From assembly GCA_902802585.1 (NCBI GenBank), contig CADCMR010000002.1:124001-188000 (forward strand): DNA of 64,000 nucleotides. Reading direction: 5' to 3'. The position numbers and the translations under genes were made by a program. The notes under the pieces are model-generated. The model saw nothing but the letters and a program-made list of their open reading frames with translations. It did no database searches and had not been told where the DNA came from. Shown piece after piece: positions 51,388 to 59,418 of the stretch. Positions within the stretch are counted from its first letter, which is position 1; the number at the start of each line of letters is the position of its first letter. Origin of the DNA: an uncultured bacterium. GTDB lineage: Bacteria > Verrucomicrobiota > Lentisphaeria > Victivallales > UBA1829.

Positions 51388-52077
51388 ATGTCGAACACGA
51401 AAAAAGGACGAAACATCATCCTCTCGGTCGTTGCGGTCCTTCTGGCTGGCGCGGGTACAGCCGTATCCGTCAGGTTCGCCGGGCGCCGGACACCCGACGA
51501 ACCGGGCTATGCGGATCTTCAGGCGGGCAAGGCGGATTTCCGGGTGAAGAATTACGATTCGGCGGTCGCGCATTTCAGACCTGCCGCAGAACAGGGCAAC
51601 GCTACGGCGCAAGTCCTGCTGGGCTTCTGCTACCGGGAGGGAAATGGCGTCGAACAGGACGATGCCGAGGCGGAAAAGTGGTTCCGCATGGCGGCAAAAC
51701 AGGGATTCGGCGCGGGACAATTGTATTTGGGGCATTGTTGCCATGAAGGCCGGGGCGTCGAAAAAGACGATGCCGATGCAGTCAAATGGTATCGCCTCGC
51801 CGCCGAACAGGACGTCGTGGACGCACAACTTATGCTCGCATGGGCTTACGGCACAGGCAACGGAGTCGAACGGGACGATGAAGCGGCGTTCGAATGGGCG
51901 CTCAAAGCGGCGGAACGAGGTGACGATCTCGCGCAGCACCTGGTCGCCCGCTTCTATCAGGAAGGCGTCGGAGTGGACCAAAGCGACCGCGAGGCCGTGA
52001 AGTGGTACCGCATGGCAGAGGAACAAGGCAATGCCAAGGCGAAAGCGGCATTGGAAGAGCTCGAAAAGGGCGAATAA
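51388..52077 (+). CDS. Sel1-repeat protein with N-terminal membrane segment
   Basis: 229 residues from the ATG at 51388; a GTG at 51370 overlapping the toxin stop would add six. Hydrophobic segment at about 10-27 (IILSVVAVLLAGAGTAVSV), signal or anchor. Then about five Sel1-like repeats: AAEQGNATAQVLLGFCYREG, NGVEQDDAEAEKWFRMAAKQ, GAGQLYLGHCCHEG, WYRLAAEQDVVDAQLMLAWA, WYRMAEEQGNAKAKAALEEL. Likely a scaffold for protein-protein contacts. Its link to the toxin-antitoxin pair may be accidental. Confidence 0.88.
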   Translation: MSNTKKGRNIILSVVAVLLAGAGTAVSVRFAGRRTPDEPGYADLQAGKADFRVKNYDSAVAHFRPAAEQGNATAQVLLGFCYREGNGVEQDDAEAEKWFRMAAKQGFGAGQLYLGHCCHEGRGVEKDDADAVKWYRLAAEQDVVDAQLMLAWAYGTGNGVERDDEAAFEWALKAAERGDDLAQHLVARFYQEGVGVDQSDREAVKWYRMAEEQGNAKAKAALEELEKGE

Positions 52078-52155
52078 CACCGCCTGCGGCGATTCCGTGC
52101 GGTTCGTTATTTTCGAAAAAAACGGATTTTTCCTCGAAAAACCTTTCATTTTCGC

Positions 52156-52184
52156 TTGATTTTACGCACAATCCGGGGTAAAAT
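52156..52184 (+). promoter_or_regulatory. promoter for the polyprenyl synthase gene
   Basis: TTGATT (52156-52161), 17 bp, TAAAAT (52179-52184). The predicted start is near 52191, two bases before an in-frame ATG at 52193, so that ATG would be leaderless. Confidence 0.5.
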
Positions 52185-52279
52185 ATAGGAACATGAAAAA
52201 CGCGGACGCGTCAAATATGCTCTCTCGCGACCGTTTCACCTCATTTCACAGCCGGCGCGCCGCCGGTCCCGGAGACAGC

Positions 52280-53356
52280 ATGAACGAATTCAAAGACGAA
52301 CTTCGCCGCGTGGGCGAACAGATCGGGAGCTTCCTTGAGGAGGACGCGTTCCCGCGGACCATCCGCCCCGGCATCCTCGGCGACGCCGTGCGGGATTATC
52401 CCGGACGCGGAGGAAAGCGCATCCGCCCGGCGCTCGTCCTGTGGGCGTGCGAACTCTTCAGCGGGAACCGCGAACAGGCGATCCCGGCGGCAGCCGCAAT
52501 TGAGATCTACCACAACTGGACGCTCGTGCACGACGACATCATTGACCGCGACGAACTCCGCCGGGGCAAGCCGTCCACGCATGTCACGGTCCGCGACTAC
52601 GCTGCAAACAAGCTCAACGCCTCGCCCGAACAGGCGGCGTTCTTCGGCGAATCGTTCGCGATTCTCGCGGGCGATGTCCAGCAGGGATGGGCGGTCGAAC
52701 GCCTCGCGTCCGTCGCCGACCGCGGCGTCGATCCGGCGCTCGCGTTGACGCTGGTCCGCGCCATGCAGACGAAGCTGAACCGGGAGCTGATCTCCGGCGA
52801 GGCGCGGGACGTGGAGTTCGAGTTGCTCGATCCGGCATCGGTCTCCATCCCGGACGTGATGAGCATGATCAATGGCAAGACCGGCGCGATCATGGAGTTC
52901 GCGCTCCACTGCGGCGCGGCGATCGCGAAGGGCGCGTACAAGCCGGAATCGCCCGATTTCGTGGCGCTCTCCCGTTACGCCGTGAACCTCGCCGCCGCCT
53001 TCCAGCTTCAGGACGACATGCTCGGCGTCTTCGGCGACGAAAAGGTCCTCGGCAAGCCGATCTGCTCCGATTTCCAGGAGGCAAAGCCCACGATGCTCTA
53101 TCTCGAGGCGATCCACCGGCTCCCCGCCGAACACCGCCCCGAGCTCGACGCGTTCCTCCGTCTGCCGCACTACTCCGACGCCGACGTCGCCGCCATCCGC
53201 ACGCTCCTCACCGAATGCGGAGCCGCCGGAGCCGTCCGCGACAGCATCGCCGCTCTCTCCGACTGCGCGAAAAAATCGCTGCAGCCGCTCCCGGACAACC
53301 GCTGGCGCGGCTTGCTCGCCACCCTCGTTGAACAAATGTTAGTCCGTTCCGTATAA
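52280..53356 (+). CDS. polyprenyl (geranylgeranyl/farnesyl-type) diphosphate synthase
   Basis: About 358 residues from the ATG at 52280 (GGAG upstream). An in-frame ATG at 52193 would add 29 residues that look unlike the family. First Asp-rich motif HDDIIDRDE with GGKRIRPALVLWACELF before it; second motif QLQDDMLGVFGDEK. Chains isopentenyl units for quinones, carotenoids or lipid carriers. Chain length cannot be fixed from sequence. Confidence 0.9.
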   Translation: MNEFKDELRRVGEQIGSFLEEDAFPRTIRPGILGDAVRDYPGRGGKRIRPALVLWACELFSGNREQAIPAAAAIEIYHNWTLVHDDIIDRDELRRGKPSTHVTVRDYAANKLNASPEQAAFFGESFAILAGDVQQGWAVERLASVADRGVDPALALTLVRAMQTKLNRELISGEARDVEFELLDPASVSIPDVMSMINGKTGAIMEFALHCGAAIAKGAYKPESPDFVALSRYAVNLAAAFQLQDDMLGVFGDEKVLGKPICSDFQEAKPTMLYLEAIHRLPAEHRPELDAFLRLPHYSDADVAAIRTLLTECGAAGAVRDSIAALSDCAKKSLQPLPDNRWRGLLATLVEQMLVRSV

Positions 53357-53390
53357 CCCCCCCAAAAAACCGTAAAGGAGTCAAACCCGT

Positions 53391-54452
53391 ATGAAGATGA
53401 AAAAGATCACGTTCCAGGGATGGAAAAACTGCATCGAGCTTACCAACGGCGAATTCCGCATCGTCGTGACCACGGAGATCGGGCCGCGCATCATCGGCGC
53501 GTTCCTCGGTTCGAAGGGTGAAAACCTCCTTTACCTCGACAAAAAGCTCCTCGGCACGTCCAACCAGAAAGTCTGGACGAACTATGGCGGGCACCGCATC
53601 TGGCACGCACCGGAAGACAGCGTCCGTTCCTACTGCCCGGACAGCCGCAAGGTCGTCATGGCGGAGCTCCGCGACGGCGGCGTCGCATTCATGGCGCCCC
53701 GTGAAGAGCTCACCGGCATCGTGAAGACCATCAACGTCTATCCCGAAGGCGAAAATTCCTTCCGCATCGAACACCAGATCCGCAACGAGGGCCTCTGGGA
53801 CATCGAAGCCGCCGCATGGGGCATCACCCAGCTCATGCCCGGCGGAACCGCCATCCTGCCCCAGAACCGCGGTCCCGAAGGGCTTGTCCCGAACCGCTCC
53901 ATCAATTTCTGGCCCTATGCCAGACCCGACGATTCCCGTTTCGTGTTCGGCGACCGCTTCGTGCTCGTGAAGCAGACCGCAAAGGGCGCCCCCACAAAGA
54001 TCGGACTCAACTCCGGCGAGGGCTGGTGCGCCTATATCAACAAGAACACAGCGTTCGTCAAGCAGTTCGAATACTTCGACGAAAACGAGTATCCGGACCT
54101 CGGCAGCTCCATCGAAGTCTACACCGAGGGCGGCTACCTCGAACTCGAAACCCTTGGTCCGCTCGCCATCCTCGAACCCGGTGACGAGGTCACGCACTCC
54201 GAATACTGGACCGCCGCCGAAGTCGAGCAGATCCCGCTCAACAACGACAAGGACGTGATCGAAATGCTCGGCATCGAAGAGGACGACGGCTGCTGCGACG
54301 ACGAATGCTGCTGCCACGAGGAGGAGCAGAAAGCCGCGAAGAAGGCGGCGAAGAAGGATGCCAAGGCTTCGAAGAAGGCGGACGACGCGAAGAAAACCGC
54401 CTCCAAAAAAGCTCCGGCGAAGAAGGCCGCGAAGAAAGCGGCGAAGAAGTAA
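53391..54452 (+). CDS. DUF4380-like mutarotase-fold protein with Cys cluster and Lys/Ala tail
   Basis: 353 residues. Residues about 1-290 resemble DUF4380 (beta-sandwich, galactose-mutarotase-like): FRIVVTTEIGPRIIGAFL, NYGGHRIWHAPEDS, NRGPEGLVPNRSINFWPY, LGPLAILEPGDEVTHSEYW. Residues about 298-313 hold a Cys/acid cluster (DDGCCDDECCCHEEE), a possible metal site. The last 40 residues are AAKKAAKKDAKASKK-type repeats, like histone H1 C-tails of bacterial nucleoid proteins. No signal peptide. This combination is unusual; the tail could bind nucleic acid or polyphosphate. It might also be a purely structural charge tail. Confidence 0.85.
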   Translation: MKMKKITFQGWKNCIELTNGEFRIVVTTEIGPRIIGAFLGSKGENLLYLDKKLLGTSNQKVWTNYGGHRIWHAPEDSVRSYCPDSRKVVMAELRDGGVAFMAPREELTGIVKTINVYPEGENSFRIEHQIRNEGLWDIEAAAWGITQLMPGGTAILPQNRGPEGLVPNRSINFWPYARPDDSRFVFGDRFVLVKQTAKGAPTKIGLNSGEGWCAYINKNTAFVKQFEYFDENEYPDLGSSIEVYTEGGYLELETLGPLAILEPGDEVTHSEYWTAAEVEQIPLNNDKDVIEMLGIEEDDGCCDDECCCHEEEQKAAKKAAKKDAKASKKADDAKKTASKKAPAKKAAKKAAKK

Positions 54453-54512
54453 GGGAGGCGGCGCCTTCTCTGAAATAGTGTTTGGCTGCGATCAAACACA
54501 GAAAAGCAATTC

Positions 54513-54552
54513 ATCCCCCTGCGGCAGGACAAGCCTCCACAGGGGGATTTTT
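54513..54552 (+). terminator. intrinsic terminator before the thioesterase gene
   Basis: ATCCCCCTG/CAGGGGGAT (54513-54521 with 54540-54548), then T5. It ends 16 nt before the next ATG, so the hairpin may also expose or hide that gene's ribosome site. Confidence 0.75.
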
Positions 54553-54567
54553 GAAAGGACTGGACAC

Positions 54568-55014
54568 ATGAATCACGCACAGATTTTCACCGCGCGCATC
54601 GACTGGAGCGACTTGGACCTGCTCGGGCACGTGAACAACATCGCGTTCTCGAGGTTTTTTCAGGCGGCGCGCGTCGAATACTGCGGACACATCGGGATGA
54701 AAGTTTACCCCGGCATGAAAACCGGTCCAATCCTGGCGGCGTCGCGCGTCCAGTTCACCGCCCAGCTTTTCTTCCCCGGCAATGTCCGCATCCTCACGCG
54801 CCTCAAGAAGGCGGGCGGCACGAGCCTTGTGTTGGAGCATGCCCTCTTCGACGACAAGTGCACGATGTGCGCGTTCTCCGAAGACGTGGTGGTGCGCTAC
54901 GATTTCACGGCAAAGACAAAGATTCCGCTCGGTGATGAGATAAAGGGTATGATCGCCGCCTACGAGGCATCCTGCGAGGGCGTATTCCCCGATCTGCCGG
55001 GGCAACCCGGATAA
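54568..55014 (+). CDS. acyl-CoA thioesterase (4HBT hotdog fold)
   Basis: 148 residues from the ATG at 54568 (RBS AAAGGA). Hotdog signature RIDWSDLDLLGHVNNIAFSR with the catalytic Asp, then YCGHIGMKVYPG and the central sheet. The upstream Lys-rich frame belongs to another gene's shadow. Hydrolyses an acyl- or aroyl-CoA; substrate unknown. A second hotdog protein is at 61425-61841. Confidence 0.9.
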   Translation: MNHAQIFTARIDWSDLDLLGHVNNIAFSRFFQAARVEYCGHIGMKVYPGMKTGPILAASRVQFTAQLFFPGNVRILTRLKKAGGTSLVLEHALFDDKCTMCAFSEDVVVRYDFTAKTKIPLGDEIKGMIAAYEASCEGVFPDLPGQPG

Positions 55015-55052
55015 ACTCATTTCCAGTGCGCGTCAGCGGCGCACGGAGCAAA

Positions 55053-57419
55053 TCAGTCGTCGTCTTCCTCTATTTCGATCATGGGCTTCCGGAAGAACCC
55101 GGTGGTCCGGACCAGTTCGTCCAGCTTGTCGTCGGGAAGCTTGGATGCCTTCTCGAAACGGGTCTTGAGCATCTCGGGATCGACGCCGAGGAACAGCGCC
55201 CGGACGTACAGGTATTCGCGGAAATCCTCGGACAGCTTCGCCATCTGGGGGCTGTTGATCAGCGTCACGATGAGCCGGTCCTCGCCCTCTTCTTTGCGGA
55301 GCTGATTCCACGCCACGCGCTGCGTTATGTTCGCCCGTCCGTCCCGGACTTTCAGGGAGAACGTGGAACCGGAGATGTCTTCCAGCACGCTGTCCTTATA
55401 TGCTTGGGACTGCGGGAATAGTTTCATGCCGCGAAGCGCCTTCTGGTTCTCGACGAGATACTGCAGCAGCGGCGCATTGTTCAGCACCAGGAATTTGCGG
55501 ATGGAGGAACAGTTCTTCCTCGGGTTTTCGTCGGTGAAATCCTTGTCCGCCAGCAGGTCGATCACCAGCCGGAGCGCCTCGGCGCTTTTCTGTTCGTCGC
55601 GGATGGTGCCAGGCAGGTAGTCCAGCAGGAGCAGATAGTTCATGAGCAGTTTGGAATCCAGCAGGGATTCGATGGCGTCCTCCGTCTCTGGATCCGTCTT
55701 TCCGGTTTCCGGCTTCGTCGTCTGCGCGGATGTCGCCGGCTGATGTTCAACCTTGAACGTTTCCGGCTTCGTGACGCCCGAAACGTCGCCGCCCAGAGAC
55801 ACCGCCAGCTGAAGGTCGGAGAGCAGTTTCAGGTATTCATCGACCGCCTTCCGGTGTTCCGGCAGGAAGATGGATTCAGGCAACCCGGCATCGAGCTTCT
55901 TCAGTTCGGTCAATTTCGACTGGGCGGACGCCAGAAGCGCATCCAGGGCGTCGAAATCCAGTTTTCGCGCTTCTTCCGGCTTGAACGCCGCCGCCAAATC
56001 CAGGAGTTCGTTCCGCAGGATCAGCGCGCGGCTCTGGTTTTCGGCGGCACGGAGCGAGGCGAGCGCCTCGACGGCATCCGCGGGCGCCTTCGGTCCGGCG
56101 TCGGCGACGAATTTTTCGACCTGTTTCAGCTCCAGTCCGGAATCCTTGGATTCCTCCCGGATCATGCGCCAGCGAGCCAGGTAAAACGCCTCGTCGTGAA
56201 CGGACGCCTGTTCCTGTTTCCCCTCGGATGCGGGCTTCCCCGTCCCGGACGGCGTGTCGTTGACAACGGGCGGAGCATCCGCTCCGGATTTTTTCGACAC
56301 GATGCCGAACACCGCCGCGCCGATCACGGCGAGCAGCAGGACCGCCGCGACCACGACGGCAAAAACCGGAATGCCTTTTTTCTTCGGCTTCCGGGCGGGA
56401 AGCCGTCCGGTTCCCTCTTTCTTCTGCGGTTCCGGGGCGGACGCGTCACGAAGCTCCTGTTGAATCTGCTTGAGCTCGTCGACCACGTCGCTCCAGGACG
56501 CGGGTCGGTTCGCGGGATCCTTCTCCATCAGGGCGTCGACCAAGTCGGACAACCGCTTCGGGATGTTCGGATTCAGTTCGCACAGCGGCGTCTGGACATC
56601 GGAAAGCTGCATGGCGCAGACCTTCACCGGGTCGGTCCCGACGAACGGTTCGTGCCCGATCAGGATATGATAGGCGGTCGCGCCGAAGGAATACATGTCG
56701 GACTTGAATCCGGGGACGTCCTTATCGCCGTTGATGATCTCGGGCGGGGCGTAGGCGGGCGTGGCGCGGATGTCCTCATCGGCGAGCTCGGGGTCTTTCG
56801 CGCGGCGCGCGAGCCCGAAGTCGGCGAGCTTGACCTTCCCGTTCAGGCGCATGATGATGTTTTCGGGCTTGATGTCGCCGTGGCTGAGCTGGTTGCGCGT
56901 CCACGCGTAGGACAGCGCATTCGCGACGGAAATAAAGACGTCCAGCGCCTGCGGGATGTTCAGCGGCCCGACGTTGTTCAGCACCAGTTCCAGGTTCTCC
57001 CCGGTGATCTTCTCCATCACGAAATAATAGATGCCGTCCTCGGTCACGCCCGCGTCGTATGCCTGCACCACGTTCGGATGCGACAGGCTCGCCGCCGCGC
57101 GCGCCTCGCGGAAGAACCGCTCCACGTACACTTCGTCGCTGGCGCTGTCGTCGGACAGGATTTTGATCGCGACCTCGCGGTCGAGGTTGGTCTGCCGCGC
57201 CTGGTACACGATCCCCATTGCGCCGCGCCCGAGCTCCTCCTCAATCTGGAATCCAGCCACCACTTCGCCCGGCCGCAGGTCGCGCCGCAACGGGATGGCG
57301 CCGCCGCATTTCTTGCAGAGATACGTCACCGTGCCATCGTCGTGTTTCTGAGGCGTCGTCGCTTCAAGCTGCTGGCATTTCGGACAGTAGAGCATGGATT
57401 CTTCTTCCTGTTGCGCCAT
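55053..57419 (-). CDS. Hanks-type Ser/Thr protein kinase with zinc-ribbon N-terminus
   Basis: 788 residues. Residues 12-15 and 35-38 (CPKC, CKKC) form a zinc ribbon. Kinase domain about 54-325: glycine loop LGRGAMGIVYQAR, K86 in VAIK, catalytic loop HGDIKPEN (180-187) with Gly where Arg is usual, DFG at 200-202, RATPAYAPPE. TM helix at about 350-373, then a 410-residue extracytoplasmic part of mostly helical, coiled character with no PASTA repeats. The GD (not RD) motif often means activation without loop phosphorylation. Divergent from the glycosyltransferase at 57644. Confidence 0.93.
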   Translation of the reverse strand: MAQQEEESMLYCPKCQQLEATTPQKHDDGTVTYLCKKCGGAIPLRRDLRPGEVVAGFQIEEELGRGAMGIVYQARQTNLDREVAIKILSDDSASDEVYVERFFREARAAASLSHPNVVQAYDAGVTEDGIYYFVMEKITGENLELVLNNVGPLNIPQALDVFISVANALSYAWTRNQLSHGDIKPENIIMRLNGKVKLADFGLARRAKDPELADEDIRATPAYAPPEIINGDKDVPGFKSDMYSFGATAYHILIGHEPFVGTDPVKVCAMQLSDVQTPLCELNPNIPKRLSDLVDALMEKDPANRPASWSDVVDELKQIQQELRDASAPEPQKKEGTGRLPARKPKKKGIPVFAVVVAAVLLLAVIGAAVFGIVSKKSGADAPPVVNDTPSGTGKPASEGKQEQASVHDEAFYLARWRMIREESKDSGLELKQVEKFVADAGPKAPADAVEALASLRAAENQSRALILRNELLDLAAAFKPEEARKLDFDALDALLASAQSKLTELKKLDAGLPESIFLPEHRKAVDEYLKLLSDLQLAVSLGGDVSGVTKPETFKVEHQPATSAQTTKPETGKTDPETEDAIESLLDSKLLMNYLLLLDYLPGTIRDEQKSAEALRLVIDLLADKDFTDENPRKNCSSIRKFLVLNNAPLLQYLVENQKALRGMKLFPQSQAYKDSVLEDISGSTFSLKVRDGRANITQRVAWNQLRKEEGEDRLIVTLINSPQMAKLSEDFREYLYVRALFLGVDPEMLKTRFEKASKLPDDKLDELVRTTGFFRKPMIEIEEDDD

Positions 57420-57479
57420 GACCGCCGGAAAAAAAGCCCGTATCCCGGCTGGATGAGGTCATTGGCAGTATATTATTCT

Positions 57480-57508
57480 AATATAGACCGCGCACGCGGA
57501 AACTTCAA
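57480..57508 (-). promoter_or_regulatory. promoter for the kinase gene
   Basis: TTGAAG (57508-57503), 17 bp, TATATT (57485-57480); leader of about 55 nt. Confidence 0.55.
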
Positions 57509-57560
57509 CCGGAAAACCGTTTTTTTTCCTCATTTCAGGCATATTTCCGGGTTTCGGCGC

Positions 57561-57588
57561 TTGTTTTTCGGATTTCACGGAGTATATT
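57561..57588 (+). promoter_or_regulatory. promoter for the glycosyltransferase at 57644
   Basis: TTGTTT (57561-57566), 16 bp, TATATT (57583-57588); leader of about 50 nt. Confidence 0.5.
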
Positions 57589-57643
57589 TGTTTTCGTTCC
57601 TGTCAACCGTCTCAATCCGGGCAAACCATACGAAAAACTCAAC

Positions 57644-58816
57644 ATGATTCAATTCACACCTCCCAAACTGACCGTCCCGTCGCGCCTGGCCCGCATGGTG
57701 GAAAAATCGGCGGAAAAAACATCCGGTCCGGTCCGCCTGGATCCCCACCTGATGCATGTGTTCGGCTCCACCCACATCGACGTCGGCGGCTGCTCCTACT
57801 ACCGCATCCTCTTCATTTCCCAGCTGCTTTCCCAGATCTACGACCAGGCGCTCTTCTGCGACGCGAGACTGTTGTTCAATTACCAGGCGCTCTTCCCGCT
57901 CCTGACGTCGTTCCGGCTCCAGCGCGCATGCTCCGTCCGTGACCTCGGATGGTTCCGCAACATCCTTCTCCCGGCGAAAAACAAATTCCATTTCCCCGTC
58001 ATCTACGAGATCGACGACATTCTCGTCCAGGAGGACATCCCGGTCTACAACTGCTACCGCCACATTTTCAGGGAGGGCATGGACGCGATCCCGCACTTCA
58101 TGGCGGGCAGCGACGCCGTCACGGTCACATGCGCCACGCTCGCGGACTACTACAGCGGCAAATTCGGGCTCCCGCGCGAAATATTCCGCGTGATCCCGAA
58201 CTATCTGCCGCGGTACTTCTTCGACTCCTACGACGAGGCGGTCATCCTCGACCGCATCCGTTCGCAGAAGACCAGAAAGCCGCGCATCTGCTTCTCCTGC
58301 AGCATGTCGCACTTCGACATGAACCGGACCGGGGCGGGCGACGATTTCTCCGGCATCCTCGACTGGATCAGGGACAACCGCAAGAAATATGAATTCGTCT
58401 TCCACGGCGGATTTCCCCCTCCCCTCGAACCTTACGCCGCCGATTTCAAGCGCATCCCCATCGGCCCCTTCCTGGACTATCCGCGCGTGCGCCGCTCCAT
58501 CCATGCCGACCTCTTCATCCAACCGCTGCGGCACTCCATGTTCAACGAGTGCAAAAGCCCGATCAAACTGCTGGAATCCTGGGCGGAAGGCACCCCCGCG
58601 TTCGTGCAGGACCTCGGCAGTTATATGCGAATCGCGCCGGACGCGTGCTTCGACACGGCGGACACGCTCGACCGCATGGTCAACGGTCTCTTCGCGGATC
58701 CGGACGCACAGATGGAGACTATCCGCGCGAACTACGCCCGGATGAAAGATTTCTGGCTGGACAACCACCTGAACGACTGGCTGGAAGTCATGATGTATCC
58801 GAAGGGACGCGGATAA
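57644..58816 (+). CDS. glycosyltransferase, GT4-like
   Basis: 390 residues, no signal peptide. A GT-B-like pattern is visible: FGSTHIDVGGCSYYRILF near the N-terminus, VIYEIDDILVQEDIPVYN, SDAVTVTCATLADYYSGKFG, VIPNYLPRYFFDSYD, and a donor-site segment IQPLRHSMFNECKSPIKLLE then ESWAEGTPAFVQ. Looks like a sugar transferase for a surface glycan, but the typical E-x7-E is replaced by ECKSPIKLLE. Preceding neighbours are unrelated; followed by a gene-free gap. The acceptor is unknown. Confidence 0.75.
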   Translation: MIQFTPPKLTVPSRLARMVEKSAEKTSGPVRLDPHLMHVFGSTHIDVGGCSYYRILFISQLLSQIYDQALFCDARLLFNYQALFPLLTSFRLQRACSVRDLGWFRNILLPAKNKFHFPVIYEIDDILVQEDIPVYNCYRHIFREGMDAIPHFMAGSDAVTVTCATLADYYSGKFGLPREIFRVIPNYLPRYFFDSYDEAVILDRIRSQKTRKPRICFSCSMSHFDMNRTGAGDDFSGILDWIRDNRKKYEFVFHGGFPPPLEPYAADFKRIPIGPFLDYPRVRRSIHADLFIQPLRHSMFNECKSPIKLLESWAEGTPAFVQDLGSYMRIAPDACFDTADTLDRMVNGLFADPDAQMETIRANYARMKDFWLDNHLNDWLEVMMYPKGRG

Positions 58817-58938
58817 AATGCTTTTTCCCGTCGTTTCGACGGAAACAAAAGAATACCCGGACACAAACCGCTACAGCACGGGTCTACTGTGTGAGCGGGC
58901 GAAAACCGCGCACTGTCGCCGTGGAGGGCTTGCCATCT

Positions 58939-59397
58939 TCAGAAGAGATCGGCGCGGAGCTTCACGACAGCTTTTTTGATGCGGCAGGGCGCCTCCGCGG
59001 CAAATTTCGCGAAGTGTTCGTCCGAGGGGAAGAGCAGCACGAACCGGCCGGGCGTCATGGCGCAGAGCGTCATCATTTTCTGCGCGTAATAGAACGCCAC
59101 GTCCTTTTCAACATTGTAGGGCATTTTGACCGTGGATTCGTCCAGCGGCGCGACGGCGATGTATTCCGTGTTGGCGATACAGTACTGGATGTCGATGTAT
59201 TTCCGGTGCGCCTCGAGGATCGGCGACGGTTCCGCCTCGGTGTCGTAAGACTGCACCATCACGTACAGGTCGCGCCCGATGAGCTCATGCGTGGCGTCCG
59301 GCGAGTCCGGCGTGAGCGTTTTCAGGAATTCGAACGCTTTCATGGTCGCAGCGCTGAAACGGTACTGGCTGATTCTGTCGATGTGGTCGTAAATCAT
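58939..59397 (-). CDS. YhcH/YjgK/YiaL family protein (DUF386)
   Basis: 152 residues, RBS CAGGAGG. Cupin-like fold with the family patterns HRKYIDIQYCIANTEYI, GRFVLLFPSDEHF and the metal-binding HKY/His set. Members are anomerases or regulators tied to sialic-acid and other sugar catabolism (YhcH, EbgC). Located 21 nt after an amidase gene, same strand, so probably co-transcribed. Confidence 0.93.
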   Translation of the reverse strand: MIYDHIDRISQYRFSAATMKAFEFLKTLTPDSPDATHELIGRDLYVMVQSYDTEAEPSPILEAHRKYIDIQYCIANTEYIAVAPLDESTVKMPYNVEKDVAFYYAQKMMTLCAMTPGRFVLLFPSDEHFAKFAAEAPCRIKKAVVKLRADLF

Positions 59398-59418
59398 GGG
59401 TAGCCTCCTGATGCCGGG

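Noticed and set aside
58817..58938. CCGTCG-TTT-CGACGG hairpin as a terminator
   Set aside because: Neither strand has a T-tail after the stem, so function is unsupported.
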